From assembly GCF_030272615.1 (NCBI RefSeq), contig NC_081409.1:655122468-655186467 (forward strand): a DNA stretch of 64,000 nt. The letters run 5' to 3'. The position numbers and the translations under genes were made by a program. Source of the DNA: Cryptomeria japonica. Lineage: Eukaryota > Streptophyta > Pinopsida > Cupressales > Cupressaceae. Shown in pieces: positions 11,743 through 23,530 of this stretch (the first letter of the stretch is position 1; the number at the start of each line of letters is the position of its first letter). The notes under the pieces were generated by a model. That model was not told the DNA's origin. It was given only the letters and a program-made list of their open reading frames with translations, and did not search any database.

Positions 11743-12235
11743 CTAGGTAACATATGAGAACTTGAAGATGGAAGATAATGAATGAACTGCTACATTTATG
11801 GAAAGAGTAAATGAGATTGTCATGGGATTTCAATGTTGTGGACGATCTTTGAGTGAAGATGAAATAGTTTCTAAAGTTTTGAGAGCCCTACCACTGGCTT
11901 ACAAGATGAAGGCTACTACAATTAATGAATTGAGAACAATGGAAAACACTTCAGTTAATAGAGACATTCTGTTTGGGAAATTATCTACTTTTGAGCTTGA
12001 AGAATTTGGACCCTCTGGAGCTGCAAAATCTAAACTTTCTTTTCATGCATCATCATCTACCAACAAAAATGATTGGAAAGCCCTATATGGAAAGAATTCG
12101 AAGATATGAGGAAAGAGGATGAATAATTTGAGCAACTTGAAGCCCTATTTGCTAGAAGAGAGCCTAAAGGACTGATAGGAATTAAATATGAAGGAAAAAC
12201 ACCTTTCAAATTTTATGGATGATCACATCATATGA
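11743..12235 (+). pseudogene. gag: CopA Gag fragment and zinc-knuckle/protease remnant
   Basis: The recognisable core is MERVNEIVMGF...LSEDEIVSKVLRALPLAYKMKATTINELRT (11798-~11945) followed by FELEEFGPSGAAKS. It is a near match to the CopB Gag at 46866-47051, which fixes the family. An in-frame TGA lies just upstream (~11783) and a TGA follows at ~12107. Beyond it the pre-protease region is badly decayed; a remnant of the protease-side sequence (SHHMTGDKRNFLSLQE) reads at about 12220-12270. The N-terminal part of Gag is missing. Confidence 0.75.
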
Positions 12236-15200
12236 CTGGAGATAAAAGAAATTTTTTGTCCCTACAGGAATAAGACGGCGGTCAAGTCAGATTTGGGGAT
12301 GACAAAGCATGTATGATCAAAGGTAAAGGTAATATTTCTCTAGATGGAAAGCATAATACTGATAATGTCTACTATGTAGAAGGTTTAAAGAATAATCTTT
12401 TAAGTGTTGATCAATTGGTGGACAAGGGATTTCAACTTCAATTCAAAGATAGAAACTGCAAAATCAAAATTGCAACCGACAATCAAACTAGAGGTAATAT
12501 CTTTCACCTGAACACTGGTGATAAGACATGTTTGATTTCTCATACTAATGAGAGTTGGTTATGGCATAAGAGGTAGTGTCATGTTAATTTTGACTGTATT
12601 GTCAAGATCAGTTCAACAAAGGCAATTAGAGATATACCTAAGATCATAAAGCCTCATAATCTGGTATGTAAGGAATGTCAATTGGGAAAGCAAGTTAGAA
12701 CTACTTTTAAGAGCATATAGGGTAAATCTAATGATATACCTGATTTGATTCATACTAACTTATGTGGTCCAGCAAGGATCATAAGCTTTCAAGGTGATAG
12801 ATACTTCATGCTAATAATTGCTGATTATTCTAGAATGATGTGGGTGACTTTTCTAAGGGAGAAATCTGAAGCTTTTGATAAATTCAAGGTCTTTAAAGCA
12901 AAGGTGGAAACAAAAACAAGATTGAAAATCAAATGTCTAAGATCAGATCAAGGTAGTGAGTTCACATCTCATGATGAATTTAACAGTTTTTGTGAGACAA
13001 ATGGAATTAGGAGACAGTTATCTGCATCCCGGACTCCTGAACAAAATAGAGTAGTGGAAAGGAAAAATAGAACCATTTTGGATGGAACAAGAACCATGAT
13101 GATGGAAGCCAAATTTCCTCACATCTATTGGAGAGAAGCAGTAAGTACAATAATCCACACATTCAACAGAGTTCATATCAAAGGTGAAACTGGTAAGACT
13201 CCTTATGAATTATGGTTTGGACATACACCTACTATTAAATATTTCAAAATTTTTAAAAGTAAATATTATATCAGAAGGGATGATTCAATTGGGAAGTTTG
13301 ATCCTAGATGTGACAAAGGGATATTTATTGGATATTCAGTTTAGAGCAAAGCATATAGATGTTATAACAAAAGATTGCAGAAAATTGTAGAGAGCACAAA
13401 TGTGAAAGTGGATGAGAAATATAGAGATCAATCTATATCATATGGCAGAGAACCGACAATGGAAGTGATCATAACTGATCTGACAATGCCTCAACTGGGA
13501 TAAGACACTAAGAAAGTTACTCTGGTACAATCAGAAAATTCAACTGTGACTGATGATCAAAATAGAGAACTTGAAGTTCAGAAGACACCAAGGTATGTAA
13601 GGTTAAATCATTCTGAAGATCAAATAATTGGAGACAAGAATAAGGGAGTTATGACAAGAAGAAGACTAGAAAATGAAGAGGTATGTTTTATTTGTCAAAT
13701 TGAACCAACATCTATTATTGAAGCTTATAAAGATAAATATTTGTTAAAGGCTATGGAAGATGAATTAGATCAAATAGAGAAGAATAAGACTTGGACTTTA
13801 GTTCCCCAGCCTAAAAATAAGAATGTTATTGGAACTAAATGGGTTTTTAGAAATAAACTAAATGAGGATGGTTAAGTTATAAGAAACAAGGCTAGACTGG
13901 TTTGTAAAAGATATTCTCTAATGGAAGGAATTGATTATGGTGAGACATTTGCATGTGTAGCTAGAATAAAAGCTGCTAGACTATTTGTTGCCTATGCAAC
14001 TTACAAGAACTATAAGGTCTATCAAATGGATGTTAAATATGATTTTTTGAATGGTGATCTTGAGGAAGAAGTATAGATTGAGCAGACTAATGGATTTTCA
14101 CTGATAGATGACAAAAATATAGTTTGCAGGTTAAGGAAAGCATTATATGGATTGAAGCAAGCTCCTAGAGCTTGGTATACAAGATTGGGTAAATATCTTT
14201 TGAAGCTTGGTTTTACTAAGGGTAGTGTTGATAGTAATTTATATTACAAAATCACTGATGTTGATATTCTGATTATTGAAGTATTTGTTGATGATATCAT
14301 TTTTGGAGGAGAAGATAAATTGTGCATGAAATTCTCTAATAATATACAAGATGAATTTTAAATGTCTATGATTGGTGAAATGAGATTTTTCTTAGGTTTG
14401 CAATTTACTCAAACTAACAAAGGCATTTTTATCTGTCAAACTAAGTATCTAAGGGAATTGTTGAAGAAGTTTGGTATGGACAATTCCAAACTGTTAAGTA
14501 CTCCTATGGTGACAAGTGATAAATTATCTATCAAAGACACATCTACACCGGTAAAGTAGACAAGGTATAAGTCTATGATTGGTGGCTTGTTATATCTAAC
14601 TCAGACTAGACTGGATATTATGAATGCAGTAAGTATTGTTTCAAGATATCAAAGTAATCCTAAATAAAATCATGAATGTGCAGTAAAGAGGATATTCTAG
14701 TATTTGCAAGAAACAACATAATATGGCTTATGAGATGATAACTTCACTTTATGTGCATATATAGATGCAGATTGGGCAGGAGATACAGATGACAGGAAGA
14801 GAACTTCTAGCGGAGCTTTCTTTCTTGGAAAGAAATTATTTTCATAGATCAACAAAAAATAATGATGCATTTGTTTATCTACTACAGAATCTGAATATGT
14901 TTCAACAACAACTAATTGCACTCAAGTCTTGTGGATGAAGCAAATGTTGAAGGATATCAAGGTAAAATGTAGTGAACTGATAGTTATCTATTGTGTTAAC
15001 TCTGCATCTATTGACATGTCTAAGAATCTGGTATTTCAGTCTAAGAATCTGGTATTTTAGTCTAAGACTAAGCACATATCAATAAAATATAACTTTCTAA
15101 AAGAAAAAGGGGAGGAAAAGGAAGTCAAATTGGTTTATGTGAACACTAAAGAGCAGATTGCAGATATATTCACTAAACCATTCTCTAAGGAATCATTTGA

Positions 15201-15249
15201 ATATTTGAGAGATAGGTTAGGGGTATCTATCCCTCCAATAGAAACTTAA
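12236..15249 (+). pseudogene. pol: CopA Pol: protease end, integrase, RT, RNase H
   Basis: Mostly one frame with many stops (for example near 12574, 12718, 13342, 13501, 13873, 14074, 14359 and 14557). The integrase shows its zinc-binding His/Cys region (HVNFDCI...CKECQLGKQ) and a core with SDQGSEF and ERKNRTILDG. The RT starts at about 13750 (EDELDQIEKNKTWTLVPQP). Its catalytic loop reads VFVDDIIFG at ~14281, the copia equivalent of YVDD. The RNase H region reaches TKPFSKESFEYLRDRLG and ends with TAA at 15247-15249. Several stops (KQ, EDGQ and TPVKQ positions) are CAG or CAA to TAG or TAA changes; others are not. The copy is dead. Confidence 0.85.
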
Positions 15250-15602
15250 TTGACTGAGAAGTGTATCAGTCCGGTATGCATCATCATCTTTATTCTTTGC
15301 TCCAGATTCATGTAGTCGTGATACTACTCAGGGGGAGTAGTCAGCTTTGAGATTCACATAATTTTGATATCTATGTCATATGTTTGGCATTGATGTCAAA
15401 GGGAGAGAGTTATATTTGAAAAATAATTTCATATGGAGAGATTCATATGAATTTCAAATTGGACTCCACTCCTCAGGGGAAGTTGTTGGGATTTTTCATT
15501 TTTTCATTTATATATCTTCTATGAGATATTTTTGGCACTTCTTAGCACTTAGATGTTTTCTTTTTCACATCTAGTGTTGTCATCAATGCCAAAGGGAGAG
15601 AT
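15250..15602 (+). promoter_or_regulatory. CopA 3' UTR and polypurine tract
   Basis: The non-coding stretch carries CTACTCAGGGGGAGTAG and the tract GCCAAAGGGAGAGAT directly before the LTR at 15603. CopB and element D show the same arrangement (GCCAAAGGGGGA before TGTTGG). Confidence 0.75.
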
Positions 15603-15887
15603 TGTTGGAAATATGAAGGAATTAATTATGTGTTGCATTGATGTTTTATCATTTATGTCAACACTACCTATTGTGGTTGGTTACCAGCACTGGCAGATAG
15701 ATTTTGGTTACTGGTAGAAGAACTAGTGTTACCGGCAGAAGGGACTATCAGTTGGATATTACTGACATGTTTGGATCAATGGAATATGTTTGGTTTGATG
15801 TTTCTGGACTATGTTTTGGTCAATTAGTATTGACTTGATGATCGGATGCTATCATACACTCTAGTAAGCCTATACCAGTAAGGGTTT
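15603..15887 (+). repeat. CopA 3' LTR, first part
   Basis: Starts TGTTGGAAATATGAAGGAAT right after the PPT. It stops at 15887, where element C begins after GGTTT. The LTR resumes at 22563-22568. Confidence 0.85.
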
Positions 15888-16670
15888 TGTTAGGATTCCC
15901 AAAGATACTTAGGGGGGGGGGGTGAATCAGTATCTGTTTGGTAGTAATAATTTCTCAACTTATAACATGAAAACATATTAACACTGTGTACCAGTAAAAC
16001 AGAAATAATGCAGTAAATAAGAACAATAACCACAACATGAAAACAACACCATAACACAATGTTTTAATGAGGAAACTTGGTGCAGGAAAAACCTCAATGG
16101 GATTTGTGACCCACAATATTCACTTACTAGCCAATAAGGGAATATTACTTTTACAATAGGGGCCTGCACATGCAGGAAGGCCAAGTGCCTAGAGCTCATT
16201 GCTCAATTACAAAGGAAGTCACACTGACTTACAATAATGGATTATACTAATCCAATATCTTGTACTCCTTTAGATTAGCATCTGCTATGCCAGATTCAGT
16301 ACCAGTTTAAGCTCTGCTACATACATAAACCCTTATCCAATAATTCCCATATTAGGTCTACTATTATCTTTCCATTCTTTGCTTCCTATTTCTTCTTCAA
16401 AATGATCTACAATGATCTCATACATATATGAGTCATATTACAATCCACCACGTCAGCTTATAAAGATTTTACAATTAATTACAAAATATAAATACACAAA
16501 ATTCTTGTCGGCTAGGGTAGTAATCTTCCTTTTTGGTGTCAGTGTTCTGTGTGTCAGTGTAGAGTCTGTCGGTGTCGGTGCCTGCCAGTATCATATGATT
16601 GCAAGGTTGCCATCAATGAAAATACCTTTGATCACCTACAGTTTCTCATTGGAGTGTGCATTTTCCAACA
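15888..16670 (-). repeat. Element C 3' LTR
   Basis: On the plus strand it begins TGTTAGGATTCCC and ends TTTTCCAACA. It is a near-copy of 21779-22562, including the shared run GTGAATCAGTAT and CACAATATTCACTTACTAGC. Short ORFs here are LTR shadows. Confidence 0.93.
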
Positions 16671-16685
16671 ATCTCCCCCTTTAGC
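16671..16685 (-). promoter_or_regulatory. Element C polypurine tract
   Basis: Minus-strand GCTAAAGGGGGAGAT directly abuts the 3' LTR start, the expected position of the plus-strand primer. Confidence 0.85.
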
Positions 16686-17014
16686 ATTGATGGCAACACC
16701 CATGAGAAAAATTCAGGAATGTATCCAAAAATTGAAGTCTAAAAATCTTACCAAAACTATATGTCCAAAATATGTGTTATCAAAACTGTATGCCAAACAT
16801 GTATGCTCCCCCTGAGCAGATAATCTCTACTTTTGGATTTTTCTCAACTATACTACTCCCCCTTTGACATCAATGGCAAAGGTTGTCATTTGCTGTCAGT
16901 GGAGTCTTGCCTGGATTCTTGTAACCAATGGGTTACAATCTGAAAAATGTCTATCAAAACCGAATTTAAACCATTACTGAATGTTTTGTTGTCTTTTATT
17001 GCCTCTTGAGATCT

Positions 17015-20000
17015 CTACACTATACTGGTGAGTATGTGCATTTTCTCTTCCAGTGTCTTCAGTCTAGGAACTAGAGCCTCAGATATTTCTTTTCTCAAAG
17101 AAATGAGGTAATCTAGTTTTGAACCAAGTCTGCATTTTAAGTCCTTTTCTTTATCCTTTATTCTCTCTTTTTCCTTTTCTAACTGCTTGATTTTCTCTTC
17201 TTGCTCTGCAATCCTCTTCTCTATCTCCAAAAATGAATCCGATATACCTATCAAATTGTCAGCAATATTGTTTATCTTATCTTGTGCTTTGTTGATTTCC
17301 TTATCTACATCCTTTGTTAAAATGTTTGTTTTACAAGAATCTCTATACAGTTTCTTGAAGTCAAAAATTATCTCTCCAAGTTCTGGTAATAGGGTATCCA
17401 TTTTCTCTTTGTTCTTCTTCACAATCTCCTCAAAGAATTTCTCTTTTTCTTTAATCATTCTTTCCTTAGATGTATCCTCATTTATTTGATCAACAATCAA
17501 TATGTTGTCGGTGATGAACTTAGACAATGTGTCTAGTTGACCTAAAGAATATTTGTTATCAACAATGCACTTTAGTGCTATCAATTTAAGAATTGGAATT
17601 GTATCATCAATAGGCTTATAGGCTTGTGCATTACATTTTGTGATCTTCTTTATTGAATCCAATAAGACCTTTGTTACATTTGTAGGTCTGAATTCTTCCA
17701 TAGAAGTACTAGATGTTTGTCCAACTGTCTTCACAATAACCATGCTACCGGTTGTAGTAATCACCTTACTTGATTCGACCTCTGGTAGGTTAGTCTGTGT
17801 TTTCATTTCTACAAACAAAGGTTTAATCTTTTCAGTTTGTGTTGGTGGCATTGTTTCTGTCTGAACCTGTACCTGTTTTGGTTTCTCAGATGTAGTCTCA
17901 ATAGGTTTCTCTAAGCTTTCAACTGCCAGTTTCTCAGATGTAGTCTCAGTTTGTGCCTTTGTACTTTCCTTTGCTGGTTCTTCTAATGGTTTTTCAATTG
18001 TATCTACTAGTTTCTCAGTAGTATCCTCTGTCAGTTGGTCTGTCTGAGTAGGTTTTCTTATGCTTATCTCAACCTTTGTAGCTGGTGACTCAGTAGTCAC
18101 ATTTGTCCTCTTGTCCTCACTGGTTTCTCTATCAACCACAACATTTACTTCCTGTGTATCAATATTCATTGTATACAAAACTTCAGACTTGGGATTTGTA
18201 TCCTCTAATGGAGTCTCAATACTCTCTATGGCTAGTTGACTATCAATAGTATCTATCGGTGGAGTATCTAAAGGAGGTGGGGGTACATTATCAGTTATTT
18301 TAAGGCTTCGAGGACAACCTACCTTACCTTTCCCCTTATCTCTATCCTTTTGATATACTTTAACAATCTTAGGTTTGAGTAATTCTTCTTGTTTTTCTTT
18401 TTCCACAAAGAATATATCCCATGCATCTGTTGTTTCCTCAGTGACTTCTTTTATTCTTCCCACCATTAGTGCTACATGTCGGTGAGCAGTGGAGAATACT
18501 ATTTGGTTTGCTTCACTGATAAGTTTATCTATTTCTTTAGTTGAGTTGACTAGATATACTGCAAGTAATTTCTCAATCTTGATTTTCTTGTCTAGCTCAA
18601 TGATTGCTAACCTTCTAGCTTCTAATCTCCTATATAAATCATTTGGTATTTCATCAACAACTTCCATAAAAATTTTCTTATAAATATCTAAGTGTAAAAT
18701 TACATTGTTCTCTATGCTTTCCTTGTCATTGATTGATAATGTGTTGTATAATTTGTTGATGTCCTTTAGCTTACCATCCTCTCTGATTTCACTCAAGAGT
18801 TTATCCAATGGAGCAATATCCTATTTTACCTTCTTTTTCTTTGGAGTCATTTCTTTGCTGGAGGCCTTACTGCCTATTGTTTTTGTCTGGTTCATTTTGG
18901 TGTAGGAGAGGGTACCGGTGAGGGTTTTCTTTTCCTCTCTACCCTTTTAAATATTGCTAGTATGTCACTCTCAGAAGAAGTTCCAACCAGTGAAAGATGA
19001 GTTTCCGATTGAAGTATTTCCAACTCACTTTCACTTATACCATTTGCTTCAAAACATCTTCTTTGATTACTTTAGCCTATCGGGTTCCTTTTCTTATTGT
19101 TCCTTCAACTTTCTTAACCCTTTTCTTAAACTGAATTCCACTTCCTATTGTTTCAGCATTTCCAAAAACTTCCTCAGTAGGTTCCTTGGGTGCTTCAAGG
19201 AGGGCTTTTGCATAAGTTTCAATAATATTTTCATCTGTCTCATAGCCCATTTCAATTACCCAGATAGTTCTAGGGACAACTGCCTCCATCCAGATTTTAT
19301 CTTTCTTGATTACAAAATAGATTTCTTTCTAATATTTATCCACAATAGCTTGTGATAGTCTTACTCTAGTTTTCATTTGAACCTTTAGTGCTTGAAAGTG
19401 TTCATTTAAGTTTTTCTCCCAGTTTGCTCCCATGTTGCTCAATAGATCCAACAGTTGTTTTCCTACCGGAATGTCAAAACCAAAATCTTTTGGACCAATA
19501 CCGGGTACTTATTTAGTTATGTACATCGTTAGACAAACAAGCAAATTTCCAAATCTAAATGTTCCTTTCTTATCCCTTTTAATCTTTCCCAGATTTTCTA
19601 TTAATTCATCTTTGAGCTATTCACATACATCTATTCTTGCATTATCATTAACCATATCATAGGCACTTTTAATACATAGGCTAGAAACTGAGTTCAACCT
19701 ATATGCATGAGTAGCTTTATAACCTAAGATCATACTAATAAATCTGACATTGATGTCTTTTACATCATTTACCCTTAGAGACCTTTTGTCGAATGTTGCA
19801 CCGGTTAGGTTTATCACTATGTCATTTGAGACCTTCTTTGTTTTGTCGGGTCTGCTATCGGTGGAAGGTAACCCTATTACAACTTTTACCACTTCTTTTG
19901 TGATTTTATGGATTGAATCCAACTAGAAGAATTCACCATGAACCCTGCTTAGCACAATCCTTATAATATCCTTGGTAAAATCTAGGACACTAAGGATTTC

Positions 20001-20297
20001 AGGAAAACCTAGGGTTTCCACTATCTTATGTTCTAGCTTGATATTCCCAGACTCATCACAAATCACAGTCCTATACATATTTTTGATCTCATCATCACCC
20101 AATTCCTCAATATGACAATGTATATACATCCTAGGGTCTTCAGCATATACTACTCCCTTAGGAATTTGAGAAAATGCACCTATGCTATCATCTTTCTTTG
20201 CAATTTTGGGGACAAGCTTGAAGACAGGTCTAGGGAACTTAACAACCTTAATAATAGTAGGGTTTGCAATAAATTCAGGAGTGGATGAAGAAGCCAT
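17015..20297 (-). pseudogene. Element C accessory ORF, about 1100 codons, broken
   Basis: It reads from MASSSTPEF (ATG at 20297) to a stop at 17015 with TAG at 19923-19925, 19617-19619, 19077-19079 and 18821-18823, further stops in between, and one frame change between 19077 and 18844. The N-terminal ~450 codons look globular and include HKITKEVVKVVIGLPS (~19910-19860) and a hydrophobic segment FRFGNLLVCLTMYI (~19560). A basic motif PKKKKVK lies at 18824-18844. The last part (17015-18808) is an intact 597-codon frame: helical and Lys/Glu-rich, with a Thr/Glu/Pro-rich middle (~17750-18250) and a strong C-terminal coiled coil (EIEKRIAEQEEKIKQLEKEK, ~17220). No signal peptide or membrane helix is evident. 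The function is unknown; the layout resembles the G1 accessory ORF. Confidence 0.7.
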
Positions 20298-20696
20298 AGT
20301 TATAAATACCTCAATCTTCCTTAAGGATGAATGCTTGGATGAATTTGTTTACTTCTTTTCTTAGGATGCCTTCGCTCAAGAATTTTCGCACTCTCAAAGA
20401 TTTAAATGCTCGGTGAATGAAAAAGGAGCCAAAACACTTGCTTTATAATGTTGTTTTCTCCAACTACCATATTTAATGCTTGTCGGTTAAGTCACAACTT
20501 AACTCATCTACCGGTATAGAAATAATTTCAACTTCTCACCATCAACCGAGGGAATAATAGCATATTTTTCATTTTGTTGCTATACCCTCAAAGATTTTTC
20601 TTCGATTAGATGAAGAGCCAGTGGAGTATTACTCTGTTCTTCCGCTGGAGGAGTGTTCCCATCAACATTCTGATCTGACTTTTTGATCCATTGTTT
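20298..20696 (-). other. Element C spacer between Gag-like and accessory ORFs
   Basis: The frame is interrupted by several stops. No recognisable domain. It is probably the leader of the accessory ORF. Confidence 0.5.
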
Positions 20697-21179
20697 TTAG
20701 AATTCTTTCTTTACCTCTTCAACTTTTTCTTTACCTTTCAAACTAGGACCTTTGTTATTTGGCGGTGGGGACTTGCTTCTATAGAATTTTGCAATATGTC
20801 CAATCTTGTTATAGGCATAAGAAGTCACATTGTTCTTTTGAATAGCTTTCCCATATCCTATGTCGGTATGTGTTCTGCATTGATTAGTTAAGTGTCTAAA
20901 TCTTCCACAAACAGAACATCTTACATTCATTCTGCAATTTTCTGAATTGTGACCAACTTTGTTGCATTTAGAACATTGACTAGTGGGTGTATTAGTGTTC
21001 TGATAATTTCTAGATCTACACTAATTTTCTCTATGACCATACTTGTTATAGTTAAAGCATTTTTCATTAAATTTGTAAGCATTAGGTTGTCTTACCAGTT
21101 TGCTATGATCATGATTGTTTACAATACCAAAGCTTTCACCAACTTCAAAGCCAAGGCCATTTGTATCACAATTAGGTTT
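20697..21179 (-). pseudogene. Element C zinc-knuckle region of the Gag-like protein
   Basis: Same frame as the upstream coiled coil, separated by TAG at 21180-21182. Four CCHC-type knuckles can be traced. Two are perfect (CSKCNKVGHNSENC and CSVCGRFRHLTNQC, both C-x2-C-x4-H-x4-C). Two are damaged by Cys to Tyr changes (CFNYNKYGH and AYNKIGHIAKFY). Multiple knuckles are typical of retrotransposon nucleocapsid segments that bind element RNA. A Lys-rich tail ends at 20697. Confidence 0.8.
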
Positions 21180-21764
21180 CTAATTCTTCAGCATGTCATC
21201 AAGTTCCTCTAAATTTTTTTTGAATTTGTCCTTGTGTTGATTTGCAGTAGCCAATTCATTTTCCAATAAGTCCTTTTGTCTCATGAGTTCAGTTTTATCA
21301 TGCTCTAAGTGAATTAGATCTTTCTTTAGCATATCATTCTCATGACTAAGTCTGATATTTTCATTAGTTGCATCATTCAGTCTTCTAGTTAGGTCATCTT
21401 CATTTTTCTTTCTATCTTCAATTTCTTTACAAAACCTCATAATCATATCCTGCATCTCATTCTTTGTTGTACTTCTTTCTTGTCTTAGCTTGTTTACTAG
21501 ATCATTAAGAGTTTGCTTTTCATCATTCTCATTCTGCATCTTTTCATAAAGTTCTCTTCTCTTGTTTCTTGCAATGGTAAAATTCTCTTGAAGTGCTTGA
21601 ATGATATCCTGAGCAGCCTTCAGATCATCTTTAAGTTTGATATTCTTCACCTTTTCTGCATCATAGTCTAAAAGAGCTATTTCCAATTGTTTTCTCAAGT
21701 TTTCCATCTCTACCAGTGTCAAGATCTTCCTCAAGCTGTTAGGCTTTTGAAAAAGGAGGACCAA
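21180..21764 (-). pseudogene. Element C Gag-like coiled-coil protein
   Basis: The open frame begins right after the primer site; the first ATG is at 21707 (MENLRKQLEIALLDYDAEKV). The product is almost entirely alpha-helical heptad-type sequence rich in Lys, Glu, Asn and Leu (~176 residues to a TAG at 21180). With the zinc knuckles just downstream in the same frame it has the layout of a particle protein, but I see no match to the usual copia capsid domain found in CopB Gag. The Gag role is inferred from position and knuckles. Confidence 0.65.
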
Positions 21765-21776
21765 GCTCTGATACCA
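21765..21776 (-). promoter_or_regulatory. Element C primer-binding site (initiator Met-tRNA)
   Basis: Minus-strand TGGTATCAGAGC, a perfect 12-base match to the 3' end of plant initiator Met-tRNA, 2 bases from the LTR end. Confidence 0.95.
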
Positions 21777-21778
21777 AT

Positions 21779-22562
21779 TGTTAGGATTCCCAAAGATACT
21801 AAAAGGGGGGTGAATCAGTATTTGATCGGTAGTAATAATTTCTTAACTTATAACATGAAAAACATATTAACACTATGTACTGGTAAAGCAGAAATAACGC
21901 AGCAAACAAGAACAATAATCACAACATGAAAATCACACCATAACACAATATTTTAATGAGGAAACCTGGTGTGGGAAAAACCTCGGTGGGATTTGTGACC
22001 CACAATATTCACTTACTAGCCAATAAGGGAATATTACTTTTACAATAGGGGCCTACACATGTAGGAAGGCCAAGTGCCTAGAGCTCACTGCTCAATTACA
22101 AAGGAAGTCACACTAACTTACAAAAATGGATTATACTAATCCAATGTCTCGTACTACTTCAGATTAGCATCTTCTATGCCAGATTCAGTACCGGTTTAAG
22201 CTCTGCTACATACATAAACCCTTATCCAATAATTCTCATATTAGGTTTGCTATTATCTTTCCATTCTTCACTTCCTATTTCTTCTTCAAAATGATCTACA
22301 ATGATCTCATACATATATGAGTCATATTATAATTTGCCATGTCAGTTTATAAATATTTTACAATTAATTAAAAAATATAGATACATAAAATTCTTGTCGG
22401 CCAGGGTGTCGGTAATCTTCCTTTTCGGTGTCGGTGTTCTGTGTGTCAGTGTAGAGTCGTTCGGTGCCAATGTCTACAGATATCATATGATTACAAGGTT
22501 GCCATCAATGACAATACCTTCAATCACCTACAATTTCTCATTGGAGTGTGCATTTTCCAATA
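21779..22562 (-). repeat. Element C 5' LTR
   Basis: Partner of 15888-16670, 784 bp. Its outer end reads CCAATA rather than CCAACA (terminal CA changed to TA), a C-to-T type change. It is followed by the GGTTT duplication. Confidence 0.93.
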
Positions 22563-23530
22563 GGTTTAAGGTTTTACCAGCAGAGCTTTTACCAAGAATA
22601 TTTGACAGGATGCATAAGTGGTGTTGGTGTGGCTTCTAGATGGAATTTAGGGTGTAGTAGGTGATATTTGTTCGTGCCTTGATTGATTGGAAAAATCACT
22701 TTGGCATGGTGAATCTATTTGGGTTTGGTACCTATCTAGTTTATGGACTGGTATCATGTTACATGTTCTCTACACGTTATTAGGATGATTTATGGATCGG
22801 TTAATATTGTTTTGGTCTAAAGCCGACATGGCATATCATTGTAATATGGATGTATGTAATGATCTTATTGTAATATCTTTTAGGTGGCCGACCTAATTGG
22901 TTTAGGCCTTAGGGTTTGTATAAATTGATGTAAGATCTATTTGTAGATAAAAGGTTTGTAATGGAAATGGTCATGAAATGAAATATCATATGCAAAGGAG
23001 ACTTGGTCGATCATAGGTGATCGAATTGGGTTTATGTAAGAGGTCAAAGACCTATAGTATTGAGCCTAACCGAGAATCTATTCAAGCATGGTAGATGCTA
23101 TCATTGGTAGTTCATTCTTCTAGATTGTTGTCTAATTATATTGAGGTGGTTATAACCTCTTTGTAGTTAGTGATACTCCTTTGTAATGAGTAGTATGCTC
23201 TAGGTAGTTTGCCTTCCTGTATGTGCAGGACCCTTATTGTATCACTTACTTTCTGAAGAAGTATTATCTGACTATGGGTAGGCTTCCCACTATGGTTTTT
23301 CCCTTTACTGAGTTTTCCACATATAAATCATGGTGTTATGTGGTATGGTTGAATTGTGTTTATTCTCTGCTTCATTCTTAAGTTGTATTGCTTACCGGTA
23401 TCTATTTCTACTATTTTGATATTTAATGTTTATGTGCTCTGGTTTAAAGATATAAAGTGGTTTGATTAATATAATATGTTGACAACTGATTCAGCCCCCC
23501 CCTCTCAGTTGTCCGCTAGTTATTCTAACA
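22563..23530 (+). repeat. CopA 3' LTR, second part
   Basis: Resumes the LTR split by element C (total about 1248 bp without the duplication) and ends CTAGTTATTCTAACA at 23530. Content and length match the CopB LTRs (about 1222 bp). No coding content. Confidence 0.85.

Larger units (their letters stand above)
15888..22562 (-). mobile_element. Element C: complete non-autonomous copia-like element with Gag-like and accessory ORFs
   Basis: Bounded by two LTRs of 783 and 784 bp and by a 5-bp target duplication GGTTT (15883-15887 and 22563-22567). It lies in the 3' LTR of CopA. On the minus strand the order is 5' LTR, a primer site complementary to initiator Met-tRNA, Gag-like coiled coil, zinc knuckles, a large accessory ORF, PPT, 3' LTR. 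No protease, integrase or RT can be traced in any frame in 16671-21778. The design matches the class called TR-GAG (terminal-repeat element with gag) in the literature as I recall it, with an extra large ORF. It would need a pol-bearing helper. Confidence 0.85.
11743..23530 (+). mobile_element. Ty1/copia element CopA, 5'-truncated, 3' LTR split by element C
   Basis: Contains late gag, integrase, RT and RNase H in copia order (integrase before RT), then a PPT and a 3' LTR. The LTR is split into 15603-15887 and 22568-23530 by the insertion of element C. Its 5' LTR and the first part of gag are missing at the G1 junction, most simply because G1 inserted here. It belongs to the same family as CopB on the opposite strand (gag and pol align along their length). 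The RT style ([22 protein letters not shown]) resembles the SIRE/Maximus type of copia elements; the lineage assignment is from memory. Confidence 0.85.

Noticed and set aside
16412-16815. Plus-strand ORFs in the element C LTR and the twin at 22301-22639
   Set aside because: Both copies are LTR sequence, with no coding signature and different lengths in the two LTRs.
17187-17864. Plus-strand ORFs opposite the 597-codon frame of element C
   Set aside because: They are antisense shadows of a Lys/Glu-rich coding region and become Ser/Phe/Leu-rich nonsense.
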